This document shows positions 10,216 to 21,866 of a stretch of DNA of 64,000 nucleotides, piece by piece (position 1 is the stretch's first letter; each line of letters starts with the position of its first letter). The DNA is from Nelumbo lutea (Eukaryota; Streptophyta; Magnoliopsida; Proteales; Nelumbonaceae): contig JAKGHH010000005.1 of the NCBI GenBank assembly GCA_022828595.1, positions 62,925,655 through 62,989,654 on the forward strand. The letters are read 5' to 3'. Both the position numbers and the translations under genes were made by a program. The notes under the pieces are model-generated. The model was not told the origin of the DNA, did no database searches, and saw only the letters and a list, made by a program, of their open reading frames with translations.

Positions 10216-11404
10216 TAGGGGTATTCAAATTCGATTGATAAACCAAAAACCAAACCAAATAAGCTAATCGGTTAATTCGGCTATAAGTTTGGTATGATTT
10301 TTATTCAAAACAAAAATTAGTTTTTGGTTTTAGTTCAATTTGACTGAAATTTTCAATTGAACCGAACCGAAAATCAAATTAATGTTGTTATTTATTTAAG
10401 TATATTAAATATTGAAGTTTTATTTAATACTTTATACTAATTAATTATTCTATTTTCCAATGAACAATTAATAATAGTTAATTAAAACCTAGACTCATTA
10501 TTAATTGTTCTTTAATCATTAATTACTTTTGAAAATGGCCAATTTGCCAATTCCCCATTGGCATAGGGCTTTAGGCCTATTTTAACTTTTAATTAATAAT
10601 AGCTAATTAATTAAAACCATTGGGCTTTGGGGTCATTCTAACTTTTAATTAATAATAGTTAATAATTAATTAATTAAAACCATTGGGTTTTGGGTAGGGG
10701 TGTCCACAATTCGATTAACCAAACCATGGCACTTTTTTGTAAACTGAACTGATGGTATCGGTTTTTCCAATTCTCCAAACCGAAACTAAACCGATACCAC
10801 TGGTTAACCGATCCGCCAGTTTTGGTTTTTGACTAGTTTGATTCTTTGGTATAATATATTATACAAATATATATGAAATATTATGTTATAAATAATAAAT
10901 GATATATAATATATTGTAAATATTTGAAAGATATATAATATATTTATAAATAAATTATTATAAATATAATATAAGTATATATTTATATTTATAATGAATA
11001 TATATTTATATATAATACATAGAAAATATGTGACATATATTAAAAATATATAAAATATACATAAAAATATATATACCGGTCGGTTCGGTTAACCGTCATT
11101 TTTTTGTAGGTTAACCAAAAACTGAACTAGTTCTTTGGTTTTCCAAAAATCCCGAGCCAATCAGTTCGGTTTGGTTTTTCGATTTTTCATGGACACCCCT
11201 AGTTTTGGGTCCATTTTAACTTTTAATTAATAACACTTATTAAATGCTTGCCATTTATGTGGAACCAGGGTCCAATCGAACCAAACCAACTGAATTCGGT
11301 TAGGGTCAGTTCAATTCAATTAGAGAAAATGGTAAAACTAAATAGTCGGTAAGATCCTCAATTTGAACCAAATAGAACCGAACCAACCGATTGTACAACC
11401 CCTA
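10216..11404. mobile_element. Non-autonomous hAT-type element inside the hAT pseudogene
   Basis: The ends TAGGGGTATTC and GTACAACCCCTA form a hAT-type TIR. The 8-bp flanks ACTAGCAT (10208-10215) and GCTAGCAT (11405-11412) match at 7 of 8 positions, the target duplication length expected for hAT. The interior is AT-rich and non-coding. It includes repeated units containing TTTTAATTAATAATAG and ACCATTGGGCTTTGGGG (about 10500-10690), and it is interrupted at 10695-11201. Confidence 0.8.
10695..11201. mobile_element. Nested non-autonomous hAT-type element, 507 bp
   Basis: Perfect 12-bp TIRs (TAGGGGTGTCCA and TGGACACCCCTA) and a perfect 8-bp target duplication GTTTTGGG (10687-10694 and 11202-11209). 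The neighbouring tandem unit at about 10620 reads GGGCTTTGGGGTCATT without the insertion and so serves as a paralogous empty site. The interior is AT-rich with no ORF; subterminal repeats include GGTTAACC-type words. Confidence 0.92.
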
Positions 11405-11830
11405 GCTAGCATTATCAAAACTAATAGAAAATAATTTATTGTCAATTCCATAAGCATGTAAAGTATTCAAACCTAATAAAACTTAAAATTTTTTTATTTA
11501 AAAGTCAATTTTCATCGATAAAATGGCAAGTAACACAAATATAACTTATGTTAAATTTAGAAGTCCAGATATCAAAAGTAATTGCAACTTTAGAATTAAT
11601 ATTTGATAACATATAAATTAAATCTTATTTATATGAATAAAAAAATTAAAGGATCTAATTTAATAGTATTCCTAGCTTTAAATTATGGATTTACAAAATT
11701 GCATAACCATTTTTCAAGTTTAGTGTCTTCAGCTAACAAAAATGATTGTTCAGCATGTATTTTGTTAATTCTTGCATCATTTTGTCTTGAGAATATTTAA
11801 AAGTACCAACCCCACTGATCTGTGTTTGTA

Positions 11831-13190
11831 TTGTTTCTCTCCATCATTCTTCTTCTTCTTCTTCTTCTTCTTCTCATGGGTGAATAAATGTCTGCCCAAA
11901 TGGCCAGTACCACCCTTGCTACAATAGCTAAAATCTTTACTTTAAATATTGGCAAATAGCTATTTTTCCCTTCCCCTGAACCTTCTTTACTTTAAATATT
12001 TTTCAAACCGAGTTAATCAACTTAGTGGCCTTCTTTTTATTTTCCCTAGTATCAATACTAGGATTGGAAGTTCCGTCAAAATCAATAGCATCCATATCAG
12101 TAATAATACTACCATGCTACGACTGAGTATCGTCGACATTGAACATGTTGGGGAATTGGTTTCAGGAGGAGCCAGTCACTTTTTTAATTCTAAAAAAATA
12201 AAAATTAATTTAATTATCTTACCTGAATTGCCAGTTCGGAATCCCAATTTGATTTCAATGGTTAAAGCCTTTCAACTCCAAGAATCCAAACCTCCCAAAT
12301 TGCTAACTTGAGATACTTAAGCTATTGAGCAAGTATTCTTCTTGTTGAAACTTCAATAAAATTGAGAATTGAAAAATCAGAGAATATACGACAGATTGAG
12401 ACTTGAGAGAATATGAGAATTAAAAAAGAGATTAAGAAAATTGTTAAATTGGTGTGATGAGAATGGTAGAGGATAAGGCTATTTATAAGAATTGAAAATA
12501 ATTTAATTATCCAAAATACCCTAAAAACTAACCGTTTTTTAATTGTTATGAGAGATATTTGATCATTGTAAAGTTATTCATCACTTTACCCAAAATGTTA
12601 AAAAAAGAGCCATTGCATTCTATGATTCGGATTTAATCCTCACTCCTCAGTTAGCGCACTTAACACCAACGCCACACACATTGCAGCCGTGAAAACATAT
12701 CCATAACAATGTATGGTTTCGATTTGCTGTGAGGTTGGCGTGAAGAGCATATTTGGATTCGGATTCCGTTGCACTATCTCTCGAATTTATGAGATGTTCT
12801 TGAAAGATATTGTTTTATAAGAAGCGGGATGATGTAATTCACAGGAAGATGTTTCTAATGAATGGATGAATGTATCGGGAGGTTAATGTGAATATGTGAT
12901 TATGTGAGGAGTAAATATAATTTTTTTAAAAAAAAATCGAATTCATTTAACAACAATAGTTGAGTGAACAACTTTCACAAGAGTCAAAAAAAAAAAAATA
13001 TATATATATATATATATGGATGCAGTAAATACAAATATACAAATTAATAAAAGAATAATTAATCATTTTTTACAAGGGATTGGGATGAATTCAGACTCAG
13101 AAATTAATTAGATTTTTTTTTCTCTTTTTTTTTTTTCAAGTATGCAGTCGCTTGTCAAAAACAGCGAGAAGCAATAAGCTACCTTTTTTG
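11831..13190. other. Gene-free spacer with simple repeats
   Basis: No gene seen. It contains a (CTT)n run at about 11847-11874 and an (AT)n run at about 12997-13017. The segment at 12700-12780 shares the GCTGTGAGGTTGG-type motif with 19250-19280 and 19725-19760, indicating another diverged dispersed repeat. An ORF at 11949-12311 has no recognisable domain. Confidence 0.4.
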
Positions 13191-13199
13191 CACCTCCAT

Positions 13200-13520
13200 T
13201 CATGGATCACTCAAGTGAGAAGTGAGATCAACGAAGGCGTCTTCGTTGCACGGAATTATAAGTCCGCCCATCCGATGATCAAATCCAAATTCTTCTTCAG
13301 CCCGAATGAGTAGGTTCTGGAATAACGGATGTTCCAAGTAAGATATTGGAACCACGAACCGCTTCTTCCGGCTCTCTCCGATGTATACAGCAAAATGGCC
13401 TCTGGGGACATCTTTGACGGTTGTTGATGGAGGTAGTGCTGGGTGTCTAGTGAGACGAAGAGAACATTCTCGAATGATTTCTTTGCTATGGAGAACCACC
13501 CGACGCAAATGGAGGCCCAT
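13200..13520 (-). CDS. SAUR family protein (small auxin-up RNA), 106 aa
   Basis: Intronless auxin-responsive small protein. In the family, SAURs of this size typically inhibit PP2C.D phosphatases at the plasma membrane, which raises proton-pump activity and cell expansion; that role is inferred from family membership. The start MGLHLRR matches the usual SAUR N-terminus, and length is typical. The SAUR domain fills residues ~38-104: [13 protein letters not shown], then [36 protein letters not shown] and a C-terminal [10 protein letters not shown]. All landmarks are present and the frame is intact. TATA-like runs lie only ~20-35 nt upstream of the ATG, so the leader would be unusually short or the promoter lies elsewhere. 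It is divergent to the SAUR at 15247-15561, 1.7 kb away. Confidence 0.93.
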   Translation of the reverse strand: MGLHLRRVVLHSKEIIRECSLRLTRHPALPPSTTVKDVPRGHFAVYIGESRKKRFVVPISYLEHPLFQNLLIRAEEEFGFDHRMGGLIIPCNEDAFVDLTSHLSDP

Positions 13521-13576
13521 TTTCTTCTAGATATATAGAAGACTTCTATAAATCGGGTCAACAAAATCTTTGACAC

Positions 13577-15090
13577 TTGAAAACAATGGTGGATGTTTGG
13601 AGTTGTAGAATGAATGTGGCTCTGTGTAGATAGTTGTAAGCTTTAGTGCCAACCGTTTTCAACGGACAAAGGATTAAGACTGCAACTTGCAGACACCTGC
13701 ATTGGGCATTTGTTAGTTTTTCAAGGGGTTCACCTGAGGGCGGGCACATTATAGGACTGCAAATGTACGGGCCGGACCAAATTGGATATATATCCAATTT
13801 TAATTTGTTATTATTCAGATTCGGATTCGGATTCGGATTAAATTTAGATGGATATTATTAATAAATTAAACTAAACGTTATAAGAATATTTTATATTATT
13901 ATTAATAAAAGGGTAAATTATATATAGATAGGTACTCTAAACTTTTAATTGCAACTCTTTAGTAATTGAACTCCTAAAAAAATACTTGAATTCATCCATT
14001 AGTATTCCGTTAATTAAACATTACATAATATTAAAAATATTGTTTTTGTGTATTTTTTAAATCATTTTACAGAGTAAAATCATCATCAAATAATGCTATT
14101 ATTGGCAAATTTAAATATATTATTTGCTATTCATGTGAAAATGTCATCGTGGGAAATATATTTTTTAATTGATCTCATCGGCCTTTTTTTTTATCAGTTT
14201 TTTGATTGAATGAAATATGATATTTATGAGCCATATCAAAAAATAATAATTGTATGTATCTAAACATTAACAGTAACGGGTCTATTTTTCCTGGCACACT
14301 TTCTAAATATGAATGGGTCAAATTATATCACATTGGGAATTTGGGACATTCGAATTTAATGATGCTATGGCGATTGTTCAATTCAATGGACCAAATGCAA
14401 TGGAGACTGTAATTGCATCAATTATGTCAGCTCCCTGCATGTGAGTCATGTCATGCATTATGCATGCTAAGACAACCCATTTACAGAGACCACAGAGCGG
14501 ATTCCCCCTGGGCCTCGTACATTTTTTTATCCCCGTTAGGAGGAAAGTCTGACACGAATTGCGAATTGGTTTCACACTCTCATATATATTTGGGTTATGA
14601 CCCATGACCCATGTAGGATCGGTGCATTGCACTTTGGGCGGAAGCATGAAATAGTGTGATACGCTTTTTATCACAAGAAGTCTGTGGTAAGTACTTGGTT
14701 AAGCACACGGCCAAAAACACAAACAGAAGAGGCTTGTCTATATGCCCTTTACTTTCAGAATTCAGAGGGGATTTGACACCAAACATATTCACCAACCCAT
14801 GCCCATCTATCAATCCAGTTCCAGGGGCGCCATCCAACCATCAAATCAAATCAAGTAGTTCCTTTCCAGGCTGTTTCAATTTGATAGTGTATAGCTCATT
14901 GCAACAAATATTATGCTATAATGCGACCATTCCGAATATCTTGATACCGGATTTGGAGGCAAAACCATGTGGATTGTGGAGCACGTCTCCTAGTACTATC
15001 GGCCCCTGCAACTGTCTCTTCATTACTATTCACTCTCATCAGTCAGTACTCAGTAATTGAGAGGATGAATTGTCCTTCCACCCTACTTCT
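13577..15090. other. Intergenic region between two divergent SAUR genes
   Basis: Shared upstream region of the two SAUR genes. It contains a GATTCG microrepeat (about 13817-13836) and AT-rich spacer at 13860-14300. No other gene is supported; ORFs at 14378-14837 and 14656-15060 overlap on opposite strands and have no recognisable domain. Confidence 0.4.
15013..15018 (+). promoter_or_regulatory. Candidate auxin response element TGTCTC
   Basis: TGTCTC, the classic ARF-binding core, lies about 85 bp upstream of the TATA box of the SAUR at 15247. A hexamer alone occurs often by chance; the position ahead of an auxin-responsive family member is what makes it worth listing. Confidence 0.4.
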
Positions 15091-15097
15091 TTCCTCT

Positions 15098-15106
15098 CTA
15101 TATATA
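15098..15106 (+). promoter_or_regulatory. TATA box of the SAUR gene at 15247
   Basis: The run CTATATATACATG lies in a CT-rich context about 140 nt upstream of the start codon, which places transcription start near 15130 and gives a leader of roughly 115 nt, normal for SAUR genes. Confidence 0.6.
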
Positions 15107-15246
15107 CATGCCTTGTGCAAGCTGAGCTGCCATCCTGCTCTCAATGCCCAAAGCCTTTCACACACACTTGATCAAAACTCTTTCCTCGCAACTGAGTGCT
15201 CTTGTTCACATTCTCGATCAAAACCCAAATAGAAAAGAAGCCAGGC

Positions 15247-15561
15247 ATGGGTTTTCGTCTGCCTCGGATGGGTCATGCTAAGAGGTTTCTGCAATGGTCT
15301 AGTCTGGCTACAGATGAAATGACTTCAGCGGCCCGGACCGGGAGTGTCCCAAAAGGCCATATCGCCATTTATGTTGGAGAAACCCAGAACCAGAAGAAGC
15401 GGTTCGTGATTCCCATTTCCTATTTGAAGCATCCGTCGTTCCAAGACCTGCTAAATCGGGCTGAAGAAGAGTTTGGCTTCCATCATCCAATGGGCGGTCT
15501 TACAATTCCCTGCCGAGAAGATGTCTTCATTAGCCTCGCATCTCGTTTGAAAGGCTTATGA
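15247..15561 (+). CDS. SAUR family protein (small auxin-up RNA), 104 aa
   Basis: Intronless SAUR gene, intact. I chose the ATG at 15247 (MGFRLPRMG), which matches the conserved SAUR start, rather than an in-frame ATG 51 nt upstream whose extra residues do not fit the family. The domain runs from residue ~34: SVPKGHIAIYVGE, a short insertion QNQ before KKRFVIPISYLKHPSFQDLL, then [19 protein letters not shown] and VFISLASRLKGL at the end. A TATA box at 15098 and a TGTCTC at 15013 sit upstream. The likely role, by family, is auxin-induced growth through PP2C.D inhibition. It shares about half or more of its core residues with the SAUR at 13200-13520, suggesting a local duplication cluster. Confidence 0.94.
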   Translation: MGFRLPRMGHAKRFLQWSSLATDEMTSAARTGSVPKGHIAIYVGETQNQKKRFVIPISYLKHPSFQDLLNRAEEEFGFHHPMGGLTIPCREDVFISLASRLKGL

Positions 15562-16848
15562 GGGAGACGAGAAAGCAAAATCTACAATTTTGTAATCAGT
15601 GAATAACCATTTTCATGTACATAGAATTTTTTTTCCATTCCAAGGTCGAGAAAAAGATGCCCTTGATCGTTTCACTGAATAGAATTTTCTCTTCTTCTCT
15701 TTCTACATTCAAATTCACCTACTTTGAACCCTGTTATTATTCTCCGTATTTCTTTCTCTTGGTTTTTTTTTTTTATCTGTTTTTGAATGTAAATAGAATG
15801 GAGTACTAGGGTCAGACTTAATTGCCAAACCTGACTAAATTAATGCGTTTGTTAAATAAACCACATGGCTGGAACAGTTAATAATTAATACAGCTGGAAA
15901 AATTCCGTCTCTAAGAGTATAAATACAAATATGCAGAGTGCAAACCTTGTATTATTTTGTATATATTTGCAGGTATCTCTCAGCATGCAATCCTTCTAAC
16001 GTATATCGATGGTGTCACGTAGAGAGTCCTATTGACACGTGGAATGTAAACAGAATAAGTTCTCTCTCTATAGAAGGAGCAATTTTGCCATGTATACCAT
16101 CGGATAAACCTATAAATACCCTTGTTAGGTATTTTAATTCAAAACAAAAATAAGTTTCCATCAATACTTAAAGAAAATGGCAAGCCTTGCACACATAAAC
16201 TGCTGACTAATGACTGTTGGTACCAACCAGCAGATACCAGTAATGAGGTACAAATCTTGTTCCAAAACTTAGGAGTTCAGCTTCTTTTAGTGCAATATCT
16301 CAGTATTTATGTGATTTATTTCCTAGCTTTTATATTCTTTTATTTGGAATATCTCTTATTTCATATCCTTTATATCCTTCTATTGGGAATATCTCCGTAG
16401 TTATATAATATTTTTAATATTTTTATATTTATGTGTTTTATTTTAGAGAGAATGATCGGTGTTAGGAACCGCTTAAATTTCATGGACGGGACCAAATTTG
16501 GTAGCGTTCAGCTGGGTGTGGATGGATCTTCCCAATATAGCGTGGACAAGTCTCGTTTACATTTCAATTTCTAGGAACTGTTCACACTTGATTTTTATCC
16601 CCTATTTCATACTTTTCTTGAAAGACTACCTTATTGTCTATCTCATGTTTTAATATTTTTATCAATAATATTATATTTTAAATATTTGAAATATATTTTT
16701 TTTATTTTTAATTATTTTACTATTGTTTTTATAAAAAAAAATAATATTTATTAGTTAATATTAATTCATTGATGCATTTTTTAATATATTTATCATATAA
16801 AATGCAAAAATTAGATATTTATGATTAACTATGTAAATCAAGGTTTTT
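15562..16848. other. Gene-free spacer downstream of SAUR
   Basis: The first ~250 bp probably hold the SAUR 3' UTR. The rest is AT-rich with no domain-bearing ORF. A tandem-like TATTTCATATCC/AATATCTC motif occurs at 16340-16400. Confidence 0.4.
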
Positions 16849-17146
16849 GAACCGTCGTTGATCCGAACAATCATACCATTCGGCCCAGGAACTGTCCAAG
16901 CAAGCAGTTCCATTTTACCCCTAAACCCGGTTTTTGGCTAAAAATCGTTGAAAGTTTCAACAACCCATTGACCCGAGTGGTCAAACCATCAACCTGTTCA
17001 ACAGTTTTTTACTGCTTTTTATTTTTAATTTTTTTAATTTGTTTGTCATAATGGATTGTCCGTTCGAATCGGACGATCGGACCGTCAACCCGAAAACCGG
17101 TGGCCAAAACAATTCCATTTCCATGTCATTTTTTAAAATGTTGGTG
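16849..17146. repeat. Copy of a dispersed small repeat family (2 of 4)
   Basis: It begins CAAGGTTTTTGAACCG and ends near TTTTTAAAATGTTGG, a weak TIR. The interior carries the family landmarks GGTCAAACCATCAACC, a T-rich stretch, and CGGACCGTCAACCCG. Non-coding. Compare 7690-7960, 21505-21866 and 30926-31255. Confidence 0.55.
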
Positions 17147-17407
17147 TTGATCATTCATAAAATGTACATGAGATGGCCATGAGATCATTCATAAAATGTA
17201 CGTGTTGGTGTAAATACATGGCCAGAACACTACAGAATGTCACTGTGGGTTTGGATTGGTCCAGTCCACACAATTTGTCCACAGTTCAGAACAACTATGG
17301 ACTGTGGTGTGGTGTGGATTGATCCCTGTCACAGGGTGTGGTGTGGACCAGTCTACACCCACCATTTTCTCATCCACACTACAGAACACCCATAAATGAA
17401 TCCTGAC

Positions 17408-17625
17408 TAGACATGTCCATGGATCGGGCTGGGCCAGGCTCGGGCTCGAGCTGGGCTTTTACTCTTCATAAACATGATTTTGTTAGGCCCGATCCTGAGC
17501 CCGGGCCGACCAATGCGCCTACAACATGGGCTCGAGCCCGACCCTGATAAAAAGCCTGAAGCCCGACCTAACATAAGAAAGAACTCACCTTCGGTGATTG
17601 TATTCGCAGGTGTTGAGTTCGTGTT

Positions 17626-17669
<44 letters not shown>

Positions 17670-17858
17670 AGAGAGGATTCACCGCCACTGCCGATGTTGA
17701 GTTCACAGTGAAATGCGATTTTGACAGTGAAAAGTGGAGCCAGTTCGCGTATGAGAGAGAGGGAGAGGGAGAGAGAGAGAGGACTCACCGCCGCCGGTGC
17801 CTGTGTTCTCCACCTCGTTGGTGTCTGAGATTTGAAAGAGAAGAAGTGAGAAGAGGAA

Positions 17859-17910
<52 letters not shown>

Positions 17911-18277
17911 GACTCACTGTTGATTTGCCAGAGTTGTTGCGCCGGTGAATGTTCGTTGGTTCTACAGCTGCTTGAAAGTGTGAAGAGGATGTGAAGAGAA
18001 GAGAGGTTTGGGCAATTCAGCTAACTGGAAAAGTGGAAAGAAATGAATGAGAATGGTTACTTAGGATATTAGAGTTTTTGGGTTTAGTCTATAGGTCGGG
18101 TCGGGCCAGGCTCGAGCCGAGCTATTTTGGCAAATCTCAAGACTAACTCGAATTTATTGTGGGTCGGGGTTTTTGGCCCGAGATCAAACCCACAAACTCA
18201 TTTGCATGTTCAAACTTGTTCGGGGACCAAACCGGGTTAGGCCAGTCCGTCGAGCCACCCGGCCATGAATAAGTCTA
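17408..18277. mobile_element. Non-autonomous hAT-type element, 870 bp
   Basis: The TIR TAGACATGTCCATGG at the left matches, imperfectly, the inverted right end CATGAATAAGTCTA. Flanks ATCCTGAC (17400-17407) and ATCCTGAT (18278-18285) match at 7 of 8, as expected for hAT. Subterminal GC-rich words (GGGCTCGAG, GGCCCG) are repeated at both ends. The interior carries (GT)n/(GA)n arrays at about 17625-17670, 17755-17782 and 17865-17912. Long Ser/Leu and Arg/Glu ORFs here are artefacts of those arrays. Confidence 0.72.
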
Positions 18278-18289
18278 ATCCTGATCGTA

Positions 18290-20780
18290 GATTAATGCCT
18301 TATCGTTCAGGAAGATAAATTCAAACCGTAGATTAATGCCATATATTCCCAATACAAAATTGGGAGAAGCTGTTGGAAATTGGGACAATGTGAACATATA
18401 TCGAAGCCGAACTCAAAAGTTAGTTGAGTGGCCATTAATACACTTGGAATCAAGCATATACCTGGATTAATGTCCCACTTTAACTTTAACTGAATCCTTC
18501 TTAGACTTATTAACCAAACCTTTTTTCTGGTTTGACATCCCTTTTTTAATAATAGGGCGCATTCCTAGATGAATACCCATATTTATAAAATTTTGGTCAT
18601 ATTTTTCCCCCCTTTTTATAGCCAAAACATTGTTTTCTTACTCGCTGCCAAAGGAAAAAACAACGGAGAAGTATGGATACATTCGATGCAGAATTCTGAA
18701 TTCCAGTCACTCCTATTATTAGTCTTTTCTCCTATAAACTACATACTGTCGGTGAATTTGGCATCAATTTATGGTCAAGATGTATTCTCCTTGTATTTTG
18801 GGGTTATAAAATTTTGATCTGGACTGATTAATCATTCTCCCGAAAAACAATGGCAATTCTGATACAGCTCAGATTTGCTACCCATAATACCACGGTAGAT
18901 TACAATTATACATTAAGAACATCTCTCTGCCGTGGTACCAAATTCATCTTATACAAAAGAGTTTGTTACACCGACACCGACATATGAACTACAACAATGG
19001 AAAAATTAAAAGGAACGGTGTTGATGTTTGTGAATTGTAAAAAAATGATTTCTGGTAGAGCTATTTGAGGTAGCTTTTCTGAAGCAGCTTAGACAATACA
19101 GATCAATCAATGGGGAAGACCTATCAAATGGGGTCAAGTTCCTGAATTTGGATTTCGTTCCTCAGAGCGCATTTCACATCAACCTTGCATCATATTACAT
19201 TCATCCATTGGGAACATCTCTCTATAAATGACAATTTATAAGTGCTGCTGCAAATTCTGTGAGATTGGTGTGAGTAGCAAATTCACATCCAAATACATCC
19301 CACCCCAGTAGAAAGTTAAAAACTAGAAATTAATAGGGTAGACACAATACAAGTTGGTTTTTAATTACATGGGCCATTGTTTAATTGTCTACAGCATTAT
19401 ATCGCTATAAGTTCTAGATGAATGAATTAGACGAGGGCTTTCCAAAGTAATCGTGTCTATTCTCTAACGCAGGAGAATAACTACATGTCAACATGTTTTG
19501 CTAAAAGACCTAAGTAATTTTTTTTTTTTATAATTTATTACTAAAGTAAGGTGATATCTTGCTTTGTAAGAAGTAGTACATTAATTGCTGCTTAATGAGT
19601 AATGACTGCCTTTTATTTTATTTTGTGAATTGGGATTTACTCCAAACAGCACTTACAGCCACACATTATAAACATCTTCTCTAATTACATGAGAAAATGT
19701 TCTTTATACACGATTAGGATGTGCTGTGAAGTTGGTATGAGAAGTGGTTTATGACTCTTATTTAAATCCAACTTTAACCTGTATTTTTTATTAACCCGCT
19801 CGAATGTTCAAGAACCACTTTAGTCTTTACCCAATGCCAGATATGGGGCATTATCATTGATTTCACAACCCGCTAAAACAATCATTGTGTGTTCAGTTAA
19901 TCTGAACTAGTAAATAATATTCCCTTAAAACGTTATTTCACAGAAGATCGATCTCAGCTTCAAAACCTACTTTGACTTGCGTTATTATTAAGTATATAGA
20001 ATGTTAAAGCCTTTTTTAAATGTCTCCCTCAATTACAATTAGACCTGTTCATGGGCCATGTAGTTCAGGGCTGCCCATTTTAAGTTGGACTTGAACATAA
20101 ATTTAAGATCCAGGCTCAAATTTAAGTTCAAACATTAGGTCCAATTTTATTCAAGCCAGGCTCAGGCTTTTTAAAAAAATATAATCCAAGCCTGAGCCTG
20201 ACTTAATAATATATTATATAACAAAAATATATATTTCATATAATAAATACATACGTACACAATTATATATATATATATATAATATAGTGATATCCTTCAT
20301 TATTTTTGGGTTTTCATGTCTTTTAATATAAATAAATCATTTTTTATTGAATAAAAAAAAGATTTTTCTAACTAGACTTTAGACTGAGGCATGGGCTTCG
20401 AGCTTATATGAAAGCCAGATTTAAACTCAAAACCTAGGCCCACCGGACTCAGGCTCGAACCTAAATATATTCTATTTATAAAGACAAAAGCCTAGCGGAA
20501 GGCAGAACCTGATCAGGCCCGGTCCTTGAGTAATTATAATCGCAATTCACAAAATGCCTCTGGACCACAGCACTCTGATTATTTATGTCCGAAGTCACTC
20601 TTCAATTTCAGCTTATACTCCAACAAGCCGGATAAAGCTCCTTACCGTGTCACCACTCAGCCGAGAGTAATTAATTGCTTGTGGTAACGATCCAAGAAAT
20701 ATTGTGTAATGTCATGTTATACCAAAATTACGTATGAATTAACCCAATTCGATTTTCCACATGTTTGAAAAGAGTATAGT
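18290..20780. other. Gene-free spacer with a likely decayed repeat
   Basis: No gene recognised. The block at 20041-20530 starts TAGACCTGTTCATGGGCC and ends GATCAGGCCCGGTCC, resembling the subterminal style of the hAT-type element at 17408. It lacks a clear right TIR and target duplication. (AT)n occurs at about 20263-20282. Confidence 0.4.
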
Positions 20781-21410
20781 TTTATATTATAAATCAATGT
20801 AAAACGATGTAAAATATACATTGAAATTCTTGGTGTAAATTAGGACGGTAGTGGAACTGGTATTTCTCTCTCTCTCCTCCTTCTTCTTCTTCCCCCTTTT
20901 TTTTTTCTGTTCCGTCACCAGCGCTGCAACCAGAGATCTGAACCCAGGGCGGCAGTGGCAGTGGCATGGCAGATCTGAGCCCACCTCCCATCTCTCACTC
21001 GTTCTCTCAACTCCTTTTTTTTTCTTCTTCTTCCTCTGCTTCCCTCCTCTCCTTTTTTCTTCTTCTTCTTCCTCTACTTCCCTCCTCCTCGATGTAAATT
21101 TTCACAGAATTTACACTTTGACAAGCAAATATATGGTTAGTATAAATTTTCAAAATCTACTAGTCTCAATTTCCATCCATAACTAAACCGGTTCACATTT
21201 TCCATCAGGTGTAAAACTGAATTTACACCTAAAACAAATGCATCCTTAGGAAGAAGGGCATCAACAACACAATCTGGCAATCTCATGGACTTTCTGCTGT
21301 ATGTTTCTTTTGTACGGCAAGGTTGTATTCTGCATGAGAAGCCTAGAGTGTTCGTTTTTTGGACAATGACTTCAAGGTGACTGCACCACCATGGTTGAAC
21401 CAGCCACCGT

Positions 21411-21458
<48 letters not shown>

Positions 21459-21504
21459 CAATAAAATTCGTAAAAGCAATATATCAATCCCCCTCAACTC
21501 CAAT
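20781..21504. other. Polypyrimidine and GA-repeat spacer
   Basis: A C/T-rich block (20863-21093) and a (GA)n microsatellite (about 21413-21453) generate low-complexity ORFs. GTGTAAATT-type words near 20830 and 21205-21230 may mark the ends of another small element. No gene is supported. Confidence 0.4.
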
Positions 21505-21866
21505 GTTTTCAATCCATGGTTGAACCAGCCAGTCCAATTTGGTTTATCCATCACCCGGATATTGCAAAAAGCAAAAAAAAAAAGGCAAATTTCTTAAATC
21601 CCTCATGATTTTCGTCTGACAGGAAAAACCGGGAACCGGTCACTCAGTCTCACTCTAAAATCTCTTTTTGGCCAAAAACCATTGATTTGGTCAGTGAATT
21701 GCTGACCAGAGCAGTCAAACCATCAAACCATCAACCTGGATAATGTTTTTGGTCATCTTTTATTTTTTTTATTTTTTTATTTTCTAAGCCAGAACAGGCC
21801 ATCCGTTCAACCCAAGAACTAGTCCCTAGAACGATTCCTTATCCAGTCCAGTTTTAAAAACGTTGG
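21505..21866. repeat. Copy of a dispersed small repeat family (3 of 4)
   Basis: It begins near ATGTTTTCAATCCATGG and ends CCAGTTTTAAAAACGTTGG. Family landmarks CAGTCAAACCATC, CATCAACCTGG, a T-rich stretch and CCATCCGTTCAACCC are in the same order as the other copies. Confidence 0.55.

Larger units (their letters stand above)
8299..11830 (-). mobile_element. Decayed hAT transposon with transposase pseudogene
   Basis: The candidate right end is TAAAGGTGTAAAATG at 8299, followed by a GC-rich subterminal zone (8300-8530) with repeated GGCATGG/CCATGCC words. A minus-strand transposase lies beyond it. The opposite terminus is not visible; sequence near 11830 already looks like the N-terminal coding end, so the element is probably truncated. 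It is split by an insertion at 10216-11404. Confidence 0.6.
8955..11830 (-). pseudogene. hAT (Ac/RICESLEEPER-like) transposase, broken
   Basis: Once an RNase H-fold transposase that cuts and pastes hAT elements. Reading the minus strand, an N-terminal part at 11830-11600 gives VGTFKYSQDKMMQELTKYML. A middle part at 10200-9700 gives segments such as KSSGARKQEFKYL in shifting frames. The largest open piece, 9300-9674, contains FKKYWENISPLYCLATILDS, a typical hAT core motif. The C-terminal dimerisation region (about 8955-9200) retains ESCFS..RVLGDKRS and LQNKGGHVTTLDVS, spread over several frames. Many stops and frameshifts plus a 1.2-kb insertion make it inactive. The family call is secure; the subfamily is not. 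Confidence 0.75.

Noticed and set aside
13817..13836. Interstitial telomere-like repeat
   Set aside because: The unit is GATTCG, not the plant telomere unit TTTAGGG, and there are only three to four copies.
17050..17100. tRNA B-box-like GTTCGAATC
   Set aside because: It lies inside a dispersed AT-rich repeat with no cloverleaf arms or A box around it. The similar word near 23430 also lacks tRNA structure.
17474..17923. Arg/Glu-rich and Ser/Leu-rich ORFs
   Set aside because: Translations of (GA)n/(CT)n and (GT)n microsatellites. Likewise 20851-21186, 21372-21597 and the Lys/Glu and Phe/Ser frames at 52328-53127.
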